From: Candidatus Eremiobacterota bacterium | GTDB taxonomy: Bacteria; Vulcanimicrobiota; CADAWZ01; Ess09-12 | Reading direction: 5' to 3' | NCBI GenBank assembly: GCA_031082125.1 | Contig: JAVHLM010000007.1 | Coordinates: forward strand, 1 to 64,000 | Length of the DNA: 64,000 nucleotides | Part shown: piece after piece, positions 7,254 through 15,913 of the stretch | Layout: every line of letters starts with the position of its first letter | How positions within the stretch are numbered: position 1 is the stretch's first letter | Position numbers and translations under genes: made by a program | The notes under the pieces: generated by a model | Seen by the model: the letters and a program-made list of their open reading frames with translations, nothing else | Databases searched by the model: none | What the model was told of the DNA's origin: nothing

Positions 7254-9859
7254 AGAAGCGACGCCACGATGACCTTCTCATCCTCGGTGCGGGTGCGCTT
7301 GAGGGCCCTCGAGGCTGACTCCATCAGCTCGTTTGCCGAAGAGGAGCACTCGGGGTATGATGAGAGCCCTATGCAGACCGATATGAGAACGCTGCCGGCC
7401 ATGATCTGCTTTTTGTCGATGATGGCCTTGAGGCGCTCGGCCAGGATAAAGGCTTTCTCCCTTGGCGTTTCAGGCACAATCATGCCGATGGACTCGTCGG
7501 AGAGCCTCGTGGGAGTGTCAATTCCCTCGCGGAGGTTTGATTTCACCATGATGGAGAGCTGCTGCATCACCTCTTCGGCATGCTCCTCGTCAAGGGGGGG
7601 GGAGGGCCTCAGCACAAGGAGCGAGCAGGGAGACTTGTAGCGGTTCGCCCTCTTGATCTCCTCCTTGATGCGGAGGGAGAAGTAGGAGAAATTGAAGAGC
7701 CCCGTGGCATCATCCTTGATATTGAGGTGGTCGAACCTGTTCTCCAGCAGGAACTCGGTCCTGTAAGGCTTTCTCTGCTTCGCGGTGTCAAGCTCGCTGG
7801 CCTTTGAAATCCTGTTCTTCCCGGTCCTCTTTGCAAGATAGAGCGCCTGGTCCGACGTCTTGATAAGCTCGGAATCGCTGCGGGCATGGTCGGGGTACGT
7901 CGAGATGCCGATGCTCACCGTGATCCTGACAGGCTTGTCAAAGCCCTCAAAGCTGTGCTCTTCAACGGCAGCCCTTATCCTCTCGCCGACAGTGCACCCC
8001 AGGTCCATGTTCGTGGCAGGGAGGATGATGTTGAATTCCTCGCCGCCGGACCTGATTCCCACGTCAATGCCTTCCCTGATGCTGTTTCTCACGATTGCCC
8101 CGATCTCCTTGAGGACCTGGTCTCCCTGGGCATGGCCGTAAGTATCGTTGAGCTTCTTGAAGTCATCGAGGTCAAAGGTCAGCAGCGAGCAGGGCTGCTG
8201 GTAGCGATCTGCCCTCCTGAGCTCCAGGGTGAGGGTCTGGTAAAAGTACCTCTTGTTGTAAAGGCCGGTGAGCTCGTCGATGATGGACGTCTCGAAGAGG
8301 TAGAGGGTCTGGAGGGACTGGGCTGCAATGGTGGTGAGGGGGAGCAGCAGGTCATTCTGGGTGAACTGGAGGGCCTCGTCCTTTTTCTCGTTGCCGAGCA
8401 CCACAAAACCGACACAGGAGTTTTTCTCCTTTAAAGTGACAATATAGCCCATGTCACGCTGCTTGAGACGCTCCATAAGGCTTGGAAAGGCCTCTTCAAA
8501 GAGCTTTGAGCGCTCTATGTCCCTGAGAGCCATGATTGGCTTCGATTCCTGGATAATCCAGTTGGTCACCTCATTCCCCGTGACAATCTGGAAGTTCCCG
8601 AACTCCTTGTCCTTCATCCTGTCGGCACTGAGGGCCGAGAGAGAGTTGTTCTGCCTGTTGTAGAGAAGCAGGAAGCCCTGCTTGAGCGACATGATTTTAG
8701 AGAAAAACTCCGGCAGGAAGAGGCCAAGCTCCTTGATATCGTATATCTGCTCTATTCTCTCGTTGAACTTGGAGATGATGGAGAGGATATAGTGCCGCCG
8801 GTGTGTTGAGTAGATATAGAAGCATAGAAGGCTTATGAGGAGAAGGATGAGGCCCACCACGAGAGAGGACTGGAGAACTCTCCGCCTCTTTTCCTCGCGG
8901 ATCATCTCAATCTGGAATGAAACATCCCTCACATCCTTGCTGTTGGGAGCAAGCTTGTTGGCTTGCTTTACCTCATTGGAGGCCTCCTCGAGCTTTCCCA
9001 TCTCAATATAGACACCGGCCTTTCCCAGGAAGCCCTGGACGGCGTACTGCTTGTCCTGCGAGAGCCTCTCGTAAGCGCCAAGGGCATTCTCATATTTTTT
9101 CTGCTTCAGGGATATCTCTCCAAGGCGGGCGAAGTTGAGGGCGAAATTGGGCTCAATCTTCATAAGGGCCTTGATCTGCTCCTCGGCATCCTTGTAGTAC
9201 CCCATCGAGGAGAGGACCCTGTAAAGCTGGAACCGGTAATACCCCGAGTTGGGAAGGATATCGACGAGCTTCTTGTAATAGGTGATGGCGAGCTTCCCGT
9301 TGCCCTCGTCCTTGTAGGACTCGGCGAGCATCCTGAGGGCTGCCACGAACTTGGGATTGATGTCAATGGCCTCAACGAGGTGCTGTTTCATCCTGTCCAT
9401 CTTGCCGTCAAGGAAATATTCGTTGGCGATGAAGAAATGGGCGGCCTCATTCTTGGGATTCAGCGAGAGTGCATGTTCAAGGCTCTTCACTGCCTCCCCG
9501 GGATTTCTCATGTTGAGATGGCAGTAACCGATGAAGGAATAAGCCTCGGAGAGGAGGAGAGGATCGCGGTGCTCCGCACTCTGCAAATGTTCCTTTATGC
9601 ATATCTCAAGCTCTGCTATGGCTTTCTTGAACTGGAAATCGCTGAGGTAGTAGTAGCCGTTTGTGAGATGCTCATCCTTGTTGATAGAAGTCTTTAAATA
9701 TTGAATATTATATATGCCCAGCGAGGGTGATGAGCGCGTGGCCATGAGGGTGTATATCTCGGCTCCGCGGGCTGCGGTGAGTGATGCCGCAAGGAAAATA
9801 ACAAGGAAAAGAAGGGAGCCTCCAAGGGCGAAAAACCTGAAATTCCTCATTATTGTCAT
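7250..9859 (-). CDS. TPR-GAF-GGDEF-GGDEF membrane sensor, diguanylate cyclase
   Basis: About 869 residues from ATG 9859 (ATG 9850 is an alternative). A signal/anchor segment is followed by about seven TPR motifs, a membrane segment (Ser-Leu-Val-Val-Gly-Leu-Ile-Leu), a GAF-like domain and two GGDEF domains. The first has an intact active site, Ser-Gly-Gly-Glu-Glu-Phe, but Glu replaces the Arg of the RxxD inhibitory site. The second keeps the fold but has Ser-Asp-Glu-Ser-Ile-Gly where GGDEF should be, so it is probably inactive. It should make c-di-GMP in response to an extracytoplasmic signal sensed by the TPRs. PilZ proteins at 33860-34273 and 48398-49096 are possible receivers. An upstream GTG at 9958 would overlap the lipoprotein gene. 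Confidence 0.8.
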   Translation of the reverse strand: MTIMRNFRFFALGGSLLFLVIFLAASLTAARGAEIYTLMATRSSPSLGIYNIQYLKTSINKDEHLTNGYYYLSDFQFKKAIAELEICIKEHLQSAEHRDPLLLSEAYSFIGYCHLNMRNPGEAVKSLEHALSLNPKNEAAHFFIANEYFLDGKMDRMKQHLVEAIDINPKFVAALRMLAESYKDEGNGKLAITYYKKLVDILPNSGYYRFQLYRVLSSMGYYKDAEEQIKALMKIEPNFALNFARLGEISLKQKKYENALGAYERLSQDKQYAVQGFLGKAGVYIEMGKLEEASNEVKQANKLAPNSKDVRDVSFQIEMIREEKRRRVLQSSLVVGLILLLISLLCFYIYSTHRRHYILSIISKFNERIEQIYDIKELGLFLPEFFSKIMSLKQGFLLLYNRQNNSLSALSADRMKDKEFGNFQIVTGNEVTNWIIQESKPIMALRDIERSKLFEEAFPSLMERLKQRDMGYIVTLKEKNSCVGFVVLGNEKKDEALQFTQNDLLLPLTTIAAQSLQTLYLFETSIIDELTGLYNKRYFYQTLTLELRRADRYQQPCSLLTFDLDDFKKLNDTYGHAQGDQVLKEIGAIVRNSIREGIDVGIRSGGEEFNIILPATNMDLGCTVGERIRAAVEEHSFEGFDKPVRITVSIGISTYPDHARSDSELIKTSDQALYLAKRTGKNRISKASELDTAKQRKPYRTEFLLENRFDHLNIKDDATGLFNFSYFSLRIKEEIKRANRYKSPCSLLVLRPSPPLDEEHAEEVMQQLSIMVKSNLREGIDTPTRLSDESIGMIVPETPREKAFILAERLKAIIDKKQIMAGSVLISVCIGLSSYPECSSSANELMESASRALKRTRTEDEKVIVASLL

Positions 9860-9917
9860 TGCCCCGCGTTCCGAAATATCAAGAAGAGTTCTACAGGAAG
9901 GGAAAAAAATCCTCGCT

Positions 9918-10787
9918 TCAGGGCTGCCCGGGCTCTTCCCGGGAAGGCATCTCTGCATGGCCTGGCTGTTCCTCCGGCGGCTTTTCCGCCTGCATTTTCA
10001 GCCTGTGGCTCCTGAGCGCAAGAAGCGCAATGAAGGCCCCGAGGGGGAGGGACGCGGTGAGCATGAGGCCGAAAATGGTGACGTTCCAGGCTACCCCGAA
10101 GAGGAACTGCACGGTGAGGTATGAGATAAAAACCTTCCCGGTAAACCAGTTAAAGGAGACGGTGGGAATGCCGGCAAGGGAGAAAATGCTCCAGAAGTAT
10201 TTCCTTTTCATCGATGAGCCGATGCAGCTTTTTATCACGTAGAGTATGAAGATGACCTCCGCCGCCATGATGAGGAGGAATACGAAGTGAACCATGCTCT
10301 TTCCCTCGAGGGAAAACTTGTTCATGGCAATAAGCGAGGTGGCAGTGGGAGTGAAGGTCCAGCTCATCACCTGGTAGGAAGTGCCGTTTTTGAGAAGGTG
10401 CAGCTGGACAAGGGCGTATTTCCCTGAGTAGAACAGGCTGTACAGCATGGTGAGGAGCTTTGTGTCGCCGCCTTTCGTGGAATGCATGGTGAACCACCGG
10501 TGGCTGAAATAGTCAATCTTTAAATCCTGAAAGGGCCCGAACCGCGACTGCAGAAGTGTCACTGTCTCGTGGTGCTTTTCCCGGGAGACGGTCTCTCTTG
10601 CATTTGAAGCATAGAACTGGTATGATTCGCCGCTTTTCCCCTCCAGGAGCGCGGTGATGAAAGCCTGGGAGCACTCATCGGCCTTCTGATCCTTTTTGAG
10701 AGCGCCGCATCCCTGGATGAGGAGGGCCGTAAAGGCAATTATAACGAGGTATTTCCACGCGGTCGCGCCTTTTGGGACTTTTTTCAT
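9918..10787 (-). CDS. Membrane lipoprotein with four transmembrane helices
   Basis: About 289 residues. The N-terminus has a lysine-rich start, a hydrophobic core and a lipobox Leu-Ile-Gln-Gly-Cys, so the Cys should be lipidated. Residues 30-150 form a soluble domain resembling DUF4878/NTF2-like lipoproteins. The C-terminal half has about four hydrophobic helices and a Pro/Glu-rich tail. ATG 10787 lies six bases after AAAGGAG; an ATG at 10793 touches that site. It is followed by the GGDEF sensor after 58 bases, probably in one operon. No family with known activity is recognised. Confidence 0.6.
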   Translation of the reverse strand: MKKVPKGATAWKYLVIIAFTALLIQGCGALKKDQKADECSQAFITALLEGKSGESYQFYASNARETVSREKHHETVTLLQSRFGPFQDLKIDYFSHRWFTMHSTKGGDTKLLTMLYSLFYSGKYALVQLHLLKNGTSYQVMSWTFTPTATSLIAMNKFSLEGKSMVHFVFLLIMAAEVIFILYVIKSCIGSSMKRKYFWSIFSLAGIPTVSFNWFTGKVFISYLTVQFLFGVAWNVTIFGLMLTASLPLGAFIALLALRSHRLKMQAEKPPEEQPGHAEMPSREEPGQP

Positions 10788-11043
10788 AGTCATCTCCTTT
10801 CACTGAGAGGTACTTATAAAAATAAATACCTATTCCTGTTTTCTGCAAAAAGGCGTTCATAGCCGTCATTATGGGGAAAATCCTTAATTGTAACCATGTA
10901 AGCTAATAATATTTAAGAATTCTTTTACAAAAGTAACATTTTTTTAACTTTACTCTCTTTACCATGGGTCTTTACTACGTGATAATGCTCATGAGAAGAG
11001 AGGACTGTGTCGGTAAATTTCATTTAAATAAGGAGGGCTCACA

Positions 11044-12108
11044 ATGGATAAGATGTCAGCAATCGGCGGGTTCCCACAGAACGATATCATTGCCCAGGTG
11101 CTCAGGATGGCGCAGCAGGGCGGTATGCAGCAGGGAGCCAATATAAGTCCAAGTTTCTTCGGCCAGGATGGCCTCCAGCTCTCGGAAGGCGCCTTTGACA
11201 GGGGCGGCCCCATGAGAATGCCGGCCTTCGGCGCCCAGCAGGGTTCCCAGCCGATGGGCTACAACAACGGCATGGGCATGGTCCCCGGCTTCGGCTCGTT
11301 CGGGCAGACGGGGCAGATGGGGCAGATGGGGCAGATGGGCGGCGGCCAGCAGATGCAGCAGATGATGCAGCTGATGATGCAGATGATGATGATGATGATG
11401 CAGATGATGCAGCGCAACGGCATGATGCCTCCGAACCAGCAGGGCCAGCAGGGCCAGCAGCCCAACCAGATCCCCGGCCAGCAGGGCCAGCAGCAGAACG
11501 GTGAGGGCACCGTGGAGCTCCAGAAGGGCCAAACCTTCAAAACTCCCGGCGGGTGCGAGGTAAGCTGGAAAGGCGACACGGTGAAAGTCCATGAGCCGGG
11601 AGGCGGGCAGAAGGATCTCGCCGACGGCTTCGCGATGGCAGCGGCAGGCTCTGACGGCAAGGGCGCCTGGGCCAAGGCGGCAGCCTGGGGGAATGCCTCG
11701 GCGGCGGCGGCGGCAGCGGCAGGCGGCGGCGCGGCGGCATCGGCCTCTGCGGTGTCCGGGGCATCCAAGACAGCCCAGAGCCCGAGGGACTGGAAGGTAT
11801 ACGGCGATCCCCATATCCAGAACCCTGATGGCTCCAAGGATGAGTTCAAGACCAAGAATGCCTGCTTCACACTCCAGGACGGGTCAAAGGTCCTGATGTG
11901 CGCCGACAAGCCCGATGGCAACGTGAACAAGGTCCGCATCACCCTCCCCGGCGGGCAGATGAACCTCCAGGGCGTTGACCAGAAGCAGACCACGGTCTAT
12001 GGCAATGACGGCGACAAGATGACCAACAGGGGCACGCTTGACACCTATATGCAGCAGTTCCAGAATGCCCAGCTGAACTACAGCCCCATGGGCAACCAGA
12101 TGTTCTAG
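11044..12108 (+). CDS. Met/Gln/Gly-rich protein with DUF1521-type autocleavage domain
   Basis: 354 residues. Residues 87-155 are extreme low complexity: Gly-Gln-Met repeats, then long runs of Met and Gln, then Gln-Gln-Gly repeats. An Ala-rich linker follows. The C-terminal 100 residues carry Trp-Lys-Val-Tyr-Gly-Asp-Pro-His (Gly254-His257, codons 11803-11814), the motif of DUF1521. In NopE1 of Bradyrhizobium this domain cuts itself between Asp and Pro when calcium binds. No signal peptide is seen. AAGGAGGG at 11031-11038 fixes the start. A terminator follows, so it is a single-gene unit. Self-cleavage is inferred from the motif; the role is unknown. Confidence 0.7.
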   Translation: MDKMSAIGGFPQNDIIAQVLRMAQQGGMQQGANISPSFFGQDGLQLSEGAFDRGGPMRMPAFGAQQGSQPMGYNNGMGMVPGFGSFGQTGQMGQMGQMGGGQQMQQMMQLMMQMMMMMMQMMQRNGMMPPNQQGQQGQQPNQIPGQQGQQQNGEGTVELQKGQTFKTPGGCEVSWKGDTVKVHEPGGGQKDLADGFAMAAAGSDGKGAWAKAAAWGNASAAAAAAAGGGAAASASAVSGASKTAQSPRDWKVYGDPHIQNPDGSKDEFKTKNACFTLQDGSKVLMCADKPDGNVNKVRITLPGGQMNLQGVDQKQTTVYGNDGDKMTNRGTLDTYMQQFQNAQLNYSPMGNQMF

Positions 12109-12129
12109 AAGAATAACCAGGGATGCAGC

Positions 12130-12162
12130 AAGGCCGGGAGTACCTCCCGGCCTTCTTTGTTT
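12130..12162 (+). terminator. Rho-independent terminator
   Basis: AAGGCCGGGAG (12130-12140) and CTCCCGGCCTT (12144-12154) form an 11-bp stem with a three-base loop, followed by CTTTGTTT. It ends the DUF1521 transcript. Confidence 0.9.
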
Positions 12163-12236
12163 GCCGGGAGAGGCCAGCTTTTTCCCTGAAAAAGGATGAG
12201 GCCTTGCAGGGGAGAAAAAGGAATTGAGAGGGAGCG

Positions 12237-12326
12237 ATGAAGAACTATTTACTGACAATGGTCCGTCAGATATTTGACGCTGATGAAGAGGAGAGAGCCT
12301 ATGTGGTGTTTGAAATGCGGCGATAA
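12237..12326 (+). CDS. Possible 29-residue leader ORF overlapping the next gene
   Basis: ATG 12237 follows GAGAGGGAGCG, a good ribosome site, and the frame closes at TAA 12324-12326. The product is acidic in its centre (Asp-Ala-Asp-Glu-Glu-Glu) and ends Glu-Met-Arg-Arg. It overlaps the start of the zinc-ribbon gene by 26 bases in another frame, as translationally coupled leaders do. It is too short for domain evidence. Confidence 0.4.
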   Translation: MKNYLLTMVRQIFDADEEERAYVVFEMRR

Positions 12327-12849
12327 GGAACCAGGTGGCGGAGAAAAATGCAAGACCTGTGAATATCCGATAGGGACTCCGGAAAACAGGCTTTATCTCT
12401 TGCAGCTGATGCGCATGACCGGTGATCTCCTCTGCGGGAACATCGACAAGGAAGCCTATGACAGGATACTCACCAATACGTCGCTGATGCTTGACGAGAT
12501 GCACAGGGGAATACTCGCCATAGAGAGAAAGCTGAACTTTGACAAGCTCCCAGAAGGGGGGCAGTATGTCATGAGCCGGCCCCTTAACTCTTTCAAGGAA
12601 GGCATCGAGATCTTTTCCAATGCCATGGACGAGCTCAGGATGTACCTTGTCGATCCCGAGGAGGATCATCTGCGCAAGGGCCTCAAGCTCGTGGAAAAAG
12701 CCAACAATACCATGTATTACTGCTTTGAAGTCTCCCAATACGCCCTCAAGGAAATCAAGAGGTTTGTGCCTGAATCGGAGCAGCCTACCGAAGATCTGGT
12801 GAGGGAGGAGCTCGCAAAGACCCTCGGCGAATCCCAGGGGAAAAAATAA
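12301..12849 (+). CDS. Zinc-ribbon plus helical-bundle protein
   Basis: 182 residues from ATG 12301. The N-terminus has a zinc ribbon, Cys-Leu-Lys-Cys-Gly then Cys-Lys-Thr-Cys. The rest is amphipathic helix rich in Leu, Glu and Lys, with no membrane segment. GGAGAG lies five to seven bases before ATG 12301; a start at 12274 would absorb the ribosome site. The same ribbon-plus-helices plan recurs in the protein at 58389-59423, but the helical parts do not obviously align. No function can be assigned. Confidence 0.6.
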   Translation: MWCLKCGDKEPGGGEKCKTCEYPIGTPENRLYLLQLMRMTGDLLCGNIDKEAYDRILTNTSLMLDEMHRGILAIERKLNFDKLPEGGQYVMSRPLNSFKEGIEIFSNAMDELRMYLVDPEEDHLRKGLKLVEKANNTMYYCFEVSQYALKEIKRFVPESEQPTEDLVREELAKTLGESQGKK

Positions 12850-13128
12850 TCAGTCCTTCTTTCCCGCCCCGAAAAGGTTCAGTACCGCCACGAAGAGGGC
12901 GGCGCCCGCTATGGCCCACAGCACGGGGAAATCCTGCCCATAGAGACGAAAAGACAAGAGCATTGGAAGATGGAAATGTATCGCCACGAGCTGCCCTATG
13001 AAGCTCCCGATGAATCCAAGCGCAATAGAAGCGAAGCACCCCTTTTTCGACGAGCCGGCGAGCTGGGCCCCTATGGAGCCTGCGATTGATGCAATTATAA
13101 GGAGTGCAAGCAGGCTGATTATTGACAT
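12850..13128 (-). CDS. GlsB/YeaQ/YmgE-family membrane protein
   Basis: About 92 residues with three hydrophobic segments rich in Gly, Ala and Ile, as in transglycosylase-associated (GlsB/YeaQ) stress proteins. Typical features are the Ile-Ala-Gly-Ser-Ile-Gly turn and the Gly-Phe-Ile-Gly-Ser-Phe-Ile-Gly second helix. ATG 13128 follows AAAAGGAGGTGAG; a longer reading from 13185 lacks such a site. It is convergent with, and one base from, the zinc-ribbon gene. Family members often respond to stress; the molecular role is unknown. Confidence 0.65.
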   Translation of the reverse strand: MSIISLLALLIIASIAGSIGAQLAGSSKKGCFASIALGFIGSFIGQLVAIHFHLPMLLSFRLYGQDFPVLWAIAGAALFVAVLNLFGAGKKD

Positions 13129-13295
13129 AATCTCACCTCCTTTTCTCATGTACCGGTCCCTGCCCAAGGAGCCTTGTTTTCTCAATTCGATACTTCCGCC
13201 TTCTCTCCTACCTGGTGCGCTGGCAGTTTTCCCCGAAGAGGGGAAATGGCACCTGTGGAGAAATGCTCAGGCATTCACTGCGGCAGGCAGGTTCC

Positions 13296-14333
13296 ATGGC
13301 CAGAGAAAAAAAACACCATATCTTTCTTTTGCCGCTTCTTATCCTCATTGCAGCGCTGACTTTCTGCTGCAGCTCAGAACGGCAATCCCTGCCGGAGGCC
13401 CCCGGCCCGAAGACGCCCGTGCCTTCCCGAAGCGTGCCCTCTCCCCAGGCCTCTTCCCGCTCTGACAGCGGACTGAGGGTCGAAGCCCTTGCGATGAAGA
13501 TTGGCAAGGCCCTTGAGAAGGCTTCCAGGGAATTTCCCGGCATTCTCGGCGTCTCGTGGCGGGACCTTTCCTCAGGAGTCCACAGGGAGATAAGGGACAC
13601 GGAGCTGTTCCCGGCGGCAAGCGTGATAAAAGTTCCGATCCTTGTGGAGTGCTATCACCGTGCCGACGAAGGCCTTATGGATCTTGACGGGGAGTGCACC
13701 ATAAGGGAGGAAGATATCGTGGGAGGCTCGGGGGTGGTAGGCGACAGGGGAGCTGGCGAAAAATACACCTACCGGGAACTGGCCCGCCTCATGATAGTGA
13801 AAAGCGACAACACCGCCTCCGATGTGCTCCTTGCGAAATGCGGGATGGAGGGGGTGAATCGCAGAATGAAAGGCATGGGGCTCGAGAACACTGTGGTGAA
13901 AAGGAAAATATTTGAGTTTGAGGCTATGGACAGGGGGCTTGACAATATGACGACGCCCCGGGACATGACAAAGCTCCTCACCGTGCTTTATAAAGGGACT
14001 GACGGCCCCTCGAAGGAGATTATGGCAGTCCTGCGGGGCCAGGAGCGGAGGGATCTCATCCCGGCCGGCCTTCCTCCGGGGATTCCCATAGCCCACAAAA
14101 CCGGCGAGCTCGCCGGAACCCTGCTGGACGCAGGCATTGTCTATTACCCCGGGAGGCCCTATGCCCTTTCCCTCATGGGCAGGGAAATCCATGACTCAGA
14201 GCAGGCGAAAAGAAGCTTTGCCGAATTGTCTGGCGCCATATACCGCGCGGTAAAAAAGGAATTCCCCCAGGAGGAGAAACAAGGTGACGGCAGGAAGATT
14301 GAGCATGGCATGCAGAGTATGGAAAAGAGGTGA
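13296..14333 (+). CDS. Serine beta-lactamase-like exported hydrolase
   Basis: About 345 residues from ATG 13296. A basic start and a hydrophobic core end in Thr-Phe-Cys-Cys-Ser-Ser, a possible lipoprotein site, followed by a Pro/Ser linker. The class A beta-lactamase motifs are in order: Ser-Val-Ile-Lys (catalytic Ser and Lys), Ser-Asp-Asn and Lys-Thr-Gly. A clear Glu166 omega loop is not obvious, so it may be a penicillin-binding-protein-like or beta-lactamase-like enzyme rather than a resistance enzyme. It should act in the periplasm or on the outer face of the membrane. The homocysteine operon starts nine bases downstream, which probably reflects read-through. Confidence 0.7.
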   Translation: MAREKKHHIFLLPLLILIAALTFCCSSERQSLPEAPGPKTPVPSRSVPSPQASSRSDSGLRVEALAMKIGKALEKASREFPGILGVSWRDLSSGVHREIRDTELFPAASVIKVPILVECYHRADEGLMDLDGECTIREEDIVGGSGVVGDRGAGEKYTYRELARLMIVKSDNTASDVLLAKCGMEGVNRRMKGMGLENTVVKRKIFEFEAMDRGLDNMTTPRDMTKLLTVLYKGTDGPSKEIMAVLRGQERRDLIPAGLPPGIPIAHKTGELAGTLLDAGIVYYPGRPYALSLMGREIHDSEQAKRSFAELSGAIYRAVKKEFPQEEKQGDGRKIEHGMQSMEKR

Positions 14334-14342
14334 GCTGGTGTC

Positions 14343-15503
14343 TTGAAGACTTATGACGAAATCAACGAGAAGATAAAGAAAGGGAAAGCCGTAGTCCTCA
14401 CCGCGGAAGAGATTATCCCCCTGGTGGAAAAGAAGGGGGCTCAGGAGGTCTCCAGGGAAGTGGACGTGGTGACGACAGGCACCTTCGGCGCCATGTGCTC
14501 TTCCGGGGCCTTCATCAATTTCGGCCATTCCGACCCTCCCATCAAGATGCACAAGGTGTGGCTCAATGATGTGCCCGTATTCGGGGGCCTTGCGGCCGTA
14601 GATGCCTATATAGGGGCCACGGAGCCTTCGGACTCGCAGGGGATTGCTTACGGCGGGGGGCATGTGATTGAAGAGCTGGTGGCGGGAAAGCCGGTGCACC
14701 TTCTTGCCACGGCAAGGCCCACTGACTGCTATCCCCGCAGAAGGATTGACACCTATATTGATCTCGGCGCGGTAAACCAGGCATACCTCTACAACCCCAG
14801 GAATGCTTACCAGAACTATGTCGCGGCCACCAACTCATCTTCAAGGACCATCTATACCTATATGGGAAAGCTCCTGCCCTCCATGGGGAATGCGACATAC
14901 TCCACTTCCGGCCAGCTCTCGCCCCTTATCAATGACCCGCGGTGCCGCGCCATCGGCGTGGGAACAAGAATCTTTCTGGGAGGAGGCGTGGGGTACGTGG
15001 TGTGGGAAGGAACGCAGCACAACACGGGAAGGGAAAAAAATGAAAAAGGAATTCCCATAGGGCCGGGCGCCACCATAGCCGTGGCAGGCGACCTGAGGGG
15101 AATGAATGCACGGTACCTCAGGGGCGCCACCTTTCACAATTACGGCGCCACCCTTTACGTGGGAATAGGCACGGCCGTCCCGCTGCTCGACGAGGAGATG
15201 GTTTCCTCGGTGGCGATAAGGGATGAGGATATCCTTGTGCCTGTCTTTGATTACAGCGTGGAGAAAAGAAGCCGCCCTGAGCTGGCAAGGTTCACCTTCA
15301 GCGAGCTGCGAAGCGGCTCCGTCACCATAAGGGGCAAGGTGATTAAAACTGCGCCGCTCTCAAGCTACAGGATGGCCAGGGAGATTGCCGGGACACTGAA
15401 ATCGTGGATAAAGAAGGGCGATTTTCTCCTTACCACACCAGTGAGGCCTCTTGAAGAGTCTTTGACTGCGAAGCCTCTTGAGATAAGGGGGAGGGAAGCA
15501 TGA
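14343..15503 (+). CDS. DUF39/COG1900 homocysteine biosynthesis protein (aspartate semialdehyde sulfurtransferase)
   Basis: 386 residues, full length for COG1900. In Methanosarcina this protein, with a NIL-ferredoxin, turns aspartate semialdehyde and a sulfur donor into homocysteine. The two conserved cysteines are present: Cys52 in Ala-Met-Cys-Ser-Ser-Gly and Cys129 in Thr-Asp-Cys-Tyr-Pro-Arg. The gene starts at TTG 14343 behind GAGGTGAG and overlaps the ferredoxin gene by four bases. Homocysteine made here could feed methionine synthesis with methyl groups from the folate pool used by the nearby acs genes. The family call is strong; the sulfur source is not visible. Confidence 0.85.
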   Translation: MKTYDEINEKIKKGKAVVLTAEEIIPLVEKKGAQEVSREVDVVTTGTFGAMCSSGAFINFGHSDPPIKMHKVWLNDVPVFGGLAAVDAYIGATEPSDSQGIAYGGGHVIEELVAGKPVHLLATARPTDCYPRRRIDTYIDLGAVNQAYLYNPRNAYQNYVAATNSSSRTIYTYMGKLLPSMGNATYSTSGQLSPLINDPRCRAIGVGTRIFLGGGVGYVVWEGTQHNTGREKNEKGIPIGPGATIAVAGDLRGMNARYLRGATFHNYGATLYVGIGTAVPLLDEEMVSSVAIRDEDILVPVFDYSVEKRSRPELARFTFSELRSGSVTIRGKVIKTAPLSSYRMAREIAGTLKSWIKKGDFLLTTPVRPLEESLTAKPLEIRGREA

Positions 15504-15913
15504 TGACCCGCACACAGCGTTTTATCCTCACCTTTCCGCAGGGCCTCATAGAAGAGCCCATCACCTACGTGCTTGTCAAGGAATATGACCTCAAGTTCAA
15601 CATCCTGAATGCAAGGATCACGCCCACCGAGGAAGGAAAACTGGTCCTGGAGCTTAAAGGCGATGCAGAGAACCTCGAGAAGGCAATCGCCTTTGTGAAG
15701 CAGAAAGGAGTGCAGATTGAAGCCATATCCAAGGAGATCACCAGGGATGACGAGCGCTGCATCCACTGCGGCGCCTGCACTGCAGTGTGCCCCTCTTCTG
15801 CGCTCTCCCTCGACAGGGAGGACTACGAGGTAAAGCTCAATAAGGACAGGTGCATCATGTGCACCCTCTGTGTCGATGCCTGCCCGGTGAACGTGCTGAA
15901 GATATCGATCTGA
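15500..15913 (+). CDS. NIL-domain 2x[4Fe-4S] ferredoxin for homocysteine synthesis
   Basis: 137 residues. The N-terminal 75 residues are a NIL domain. Two ferredoxin motifs follow: Cys-Ile-His-Cys-Gly-Ala-Cys-x3-Cys-Pro and Cys-Ile-Met-Cys-Thr-Leu-Cys-x3-Cys-Pro, so two [4Fe-4S] clusters are expected. This protein is the known partner of COG1900 and supplies electrons for persulfide reduction. Its ATG overlaps the upstream stop (ATGATG), and its stop overlaps the next ATG (TGATG), so all three genes are coupled. Confidence 0.9.
   Translation: MMTRTQRFILTFPQGLIEEPITYVLVKEYDLKFNILNARITPTEEGKLVLELKGDAENLEKAIAFVKQKGVQIEAISKEITRDDERCIHCGACTAVCPSSALSLDREDYEVKLNKDRCIMCTLCVDACPVNVLKISI

Noticed and set aside
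11310-11420. CRISPR-like repeat array
   Set aside because: The units are 3 to 9 bases, in frame and without spacers; they encode Met, Gln and Gly.
13296-14333. Acquired antibiotic resistance beta-lactamase
   Set aside because: The three serine motifs are present but no clear omega-loop Glu, and there is no mobile element or resistance context.
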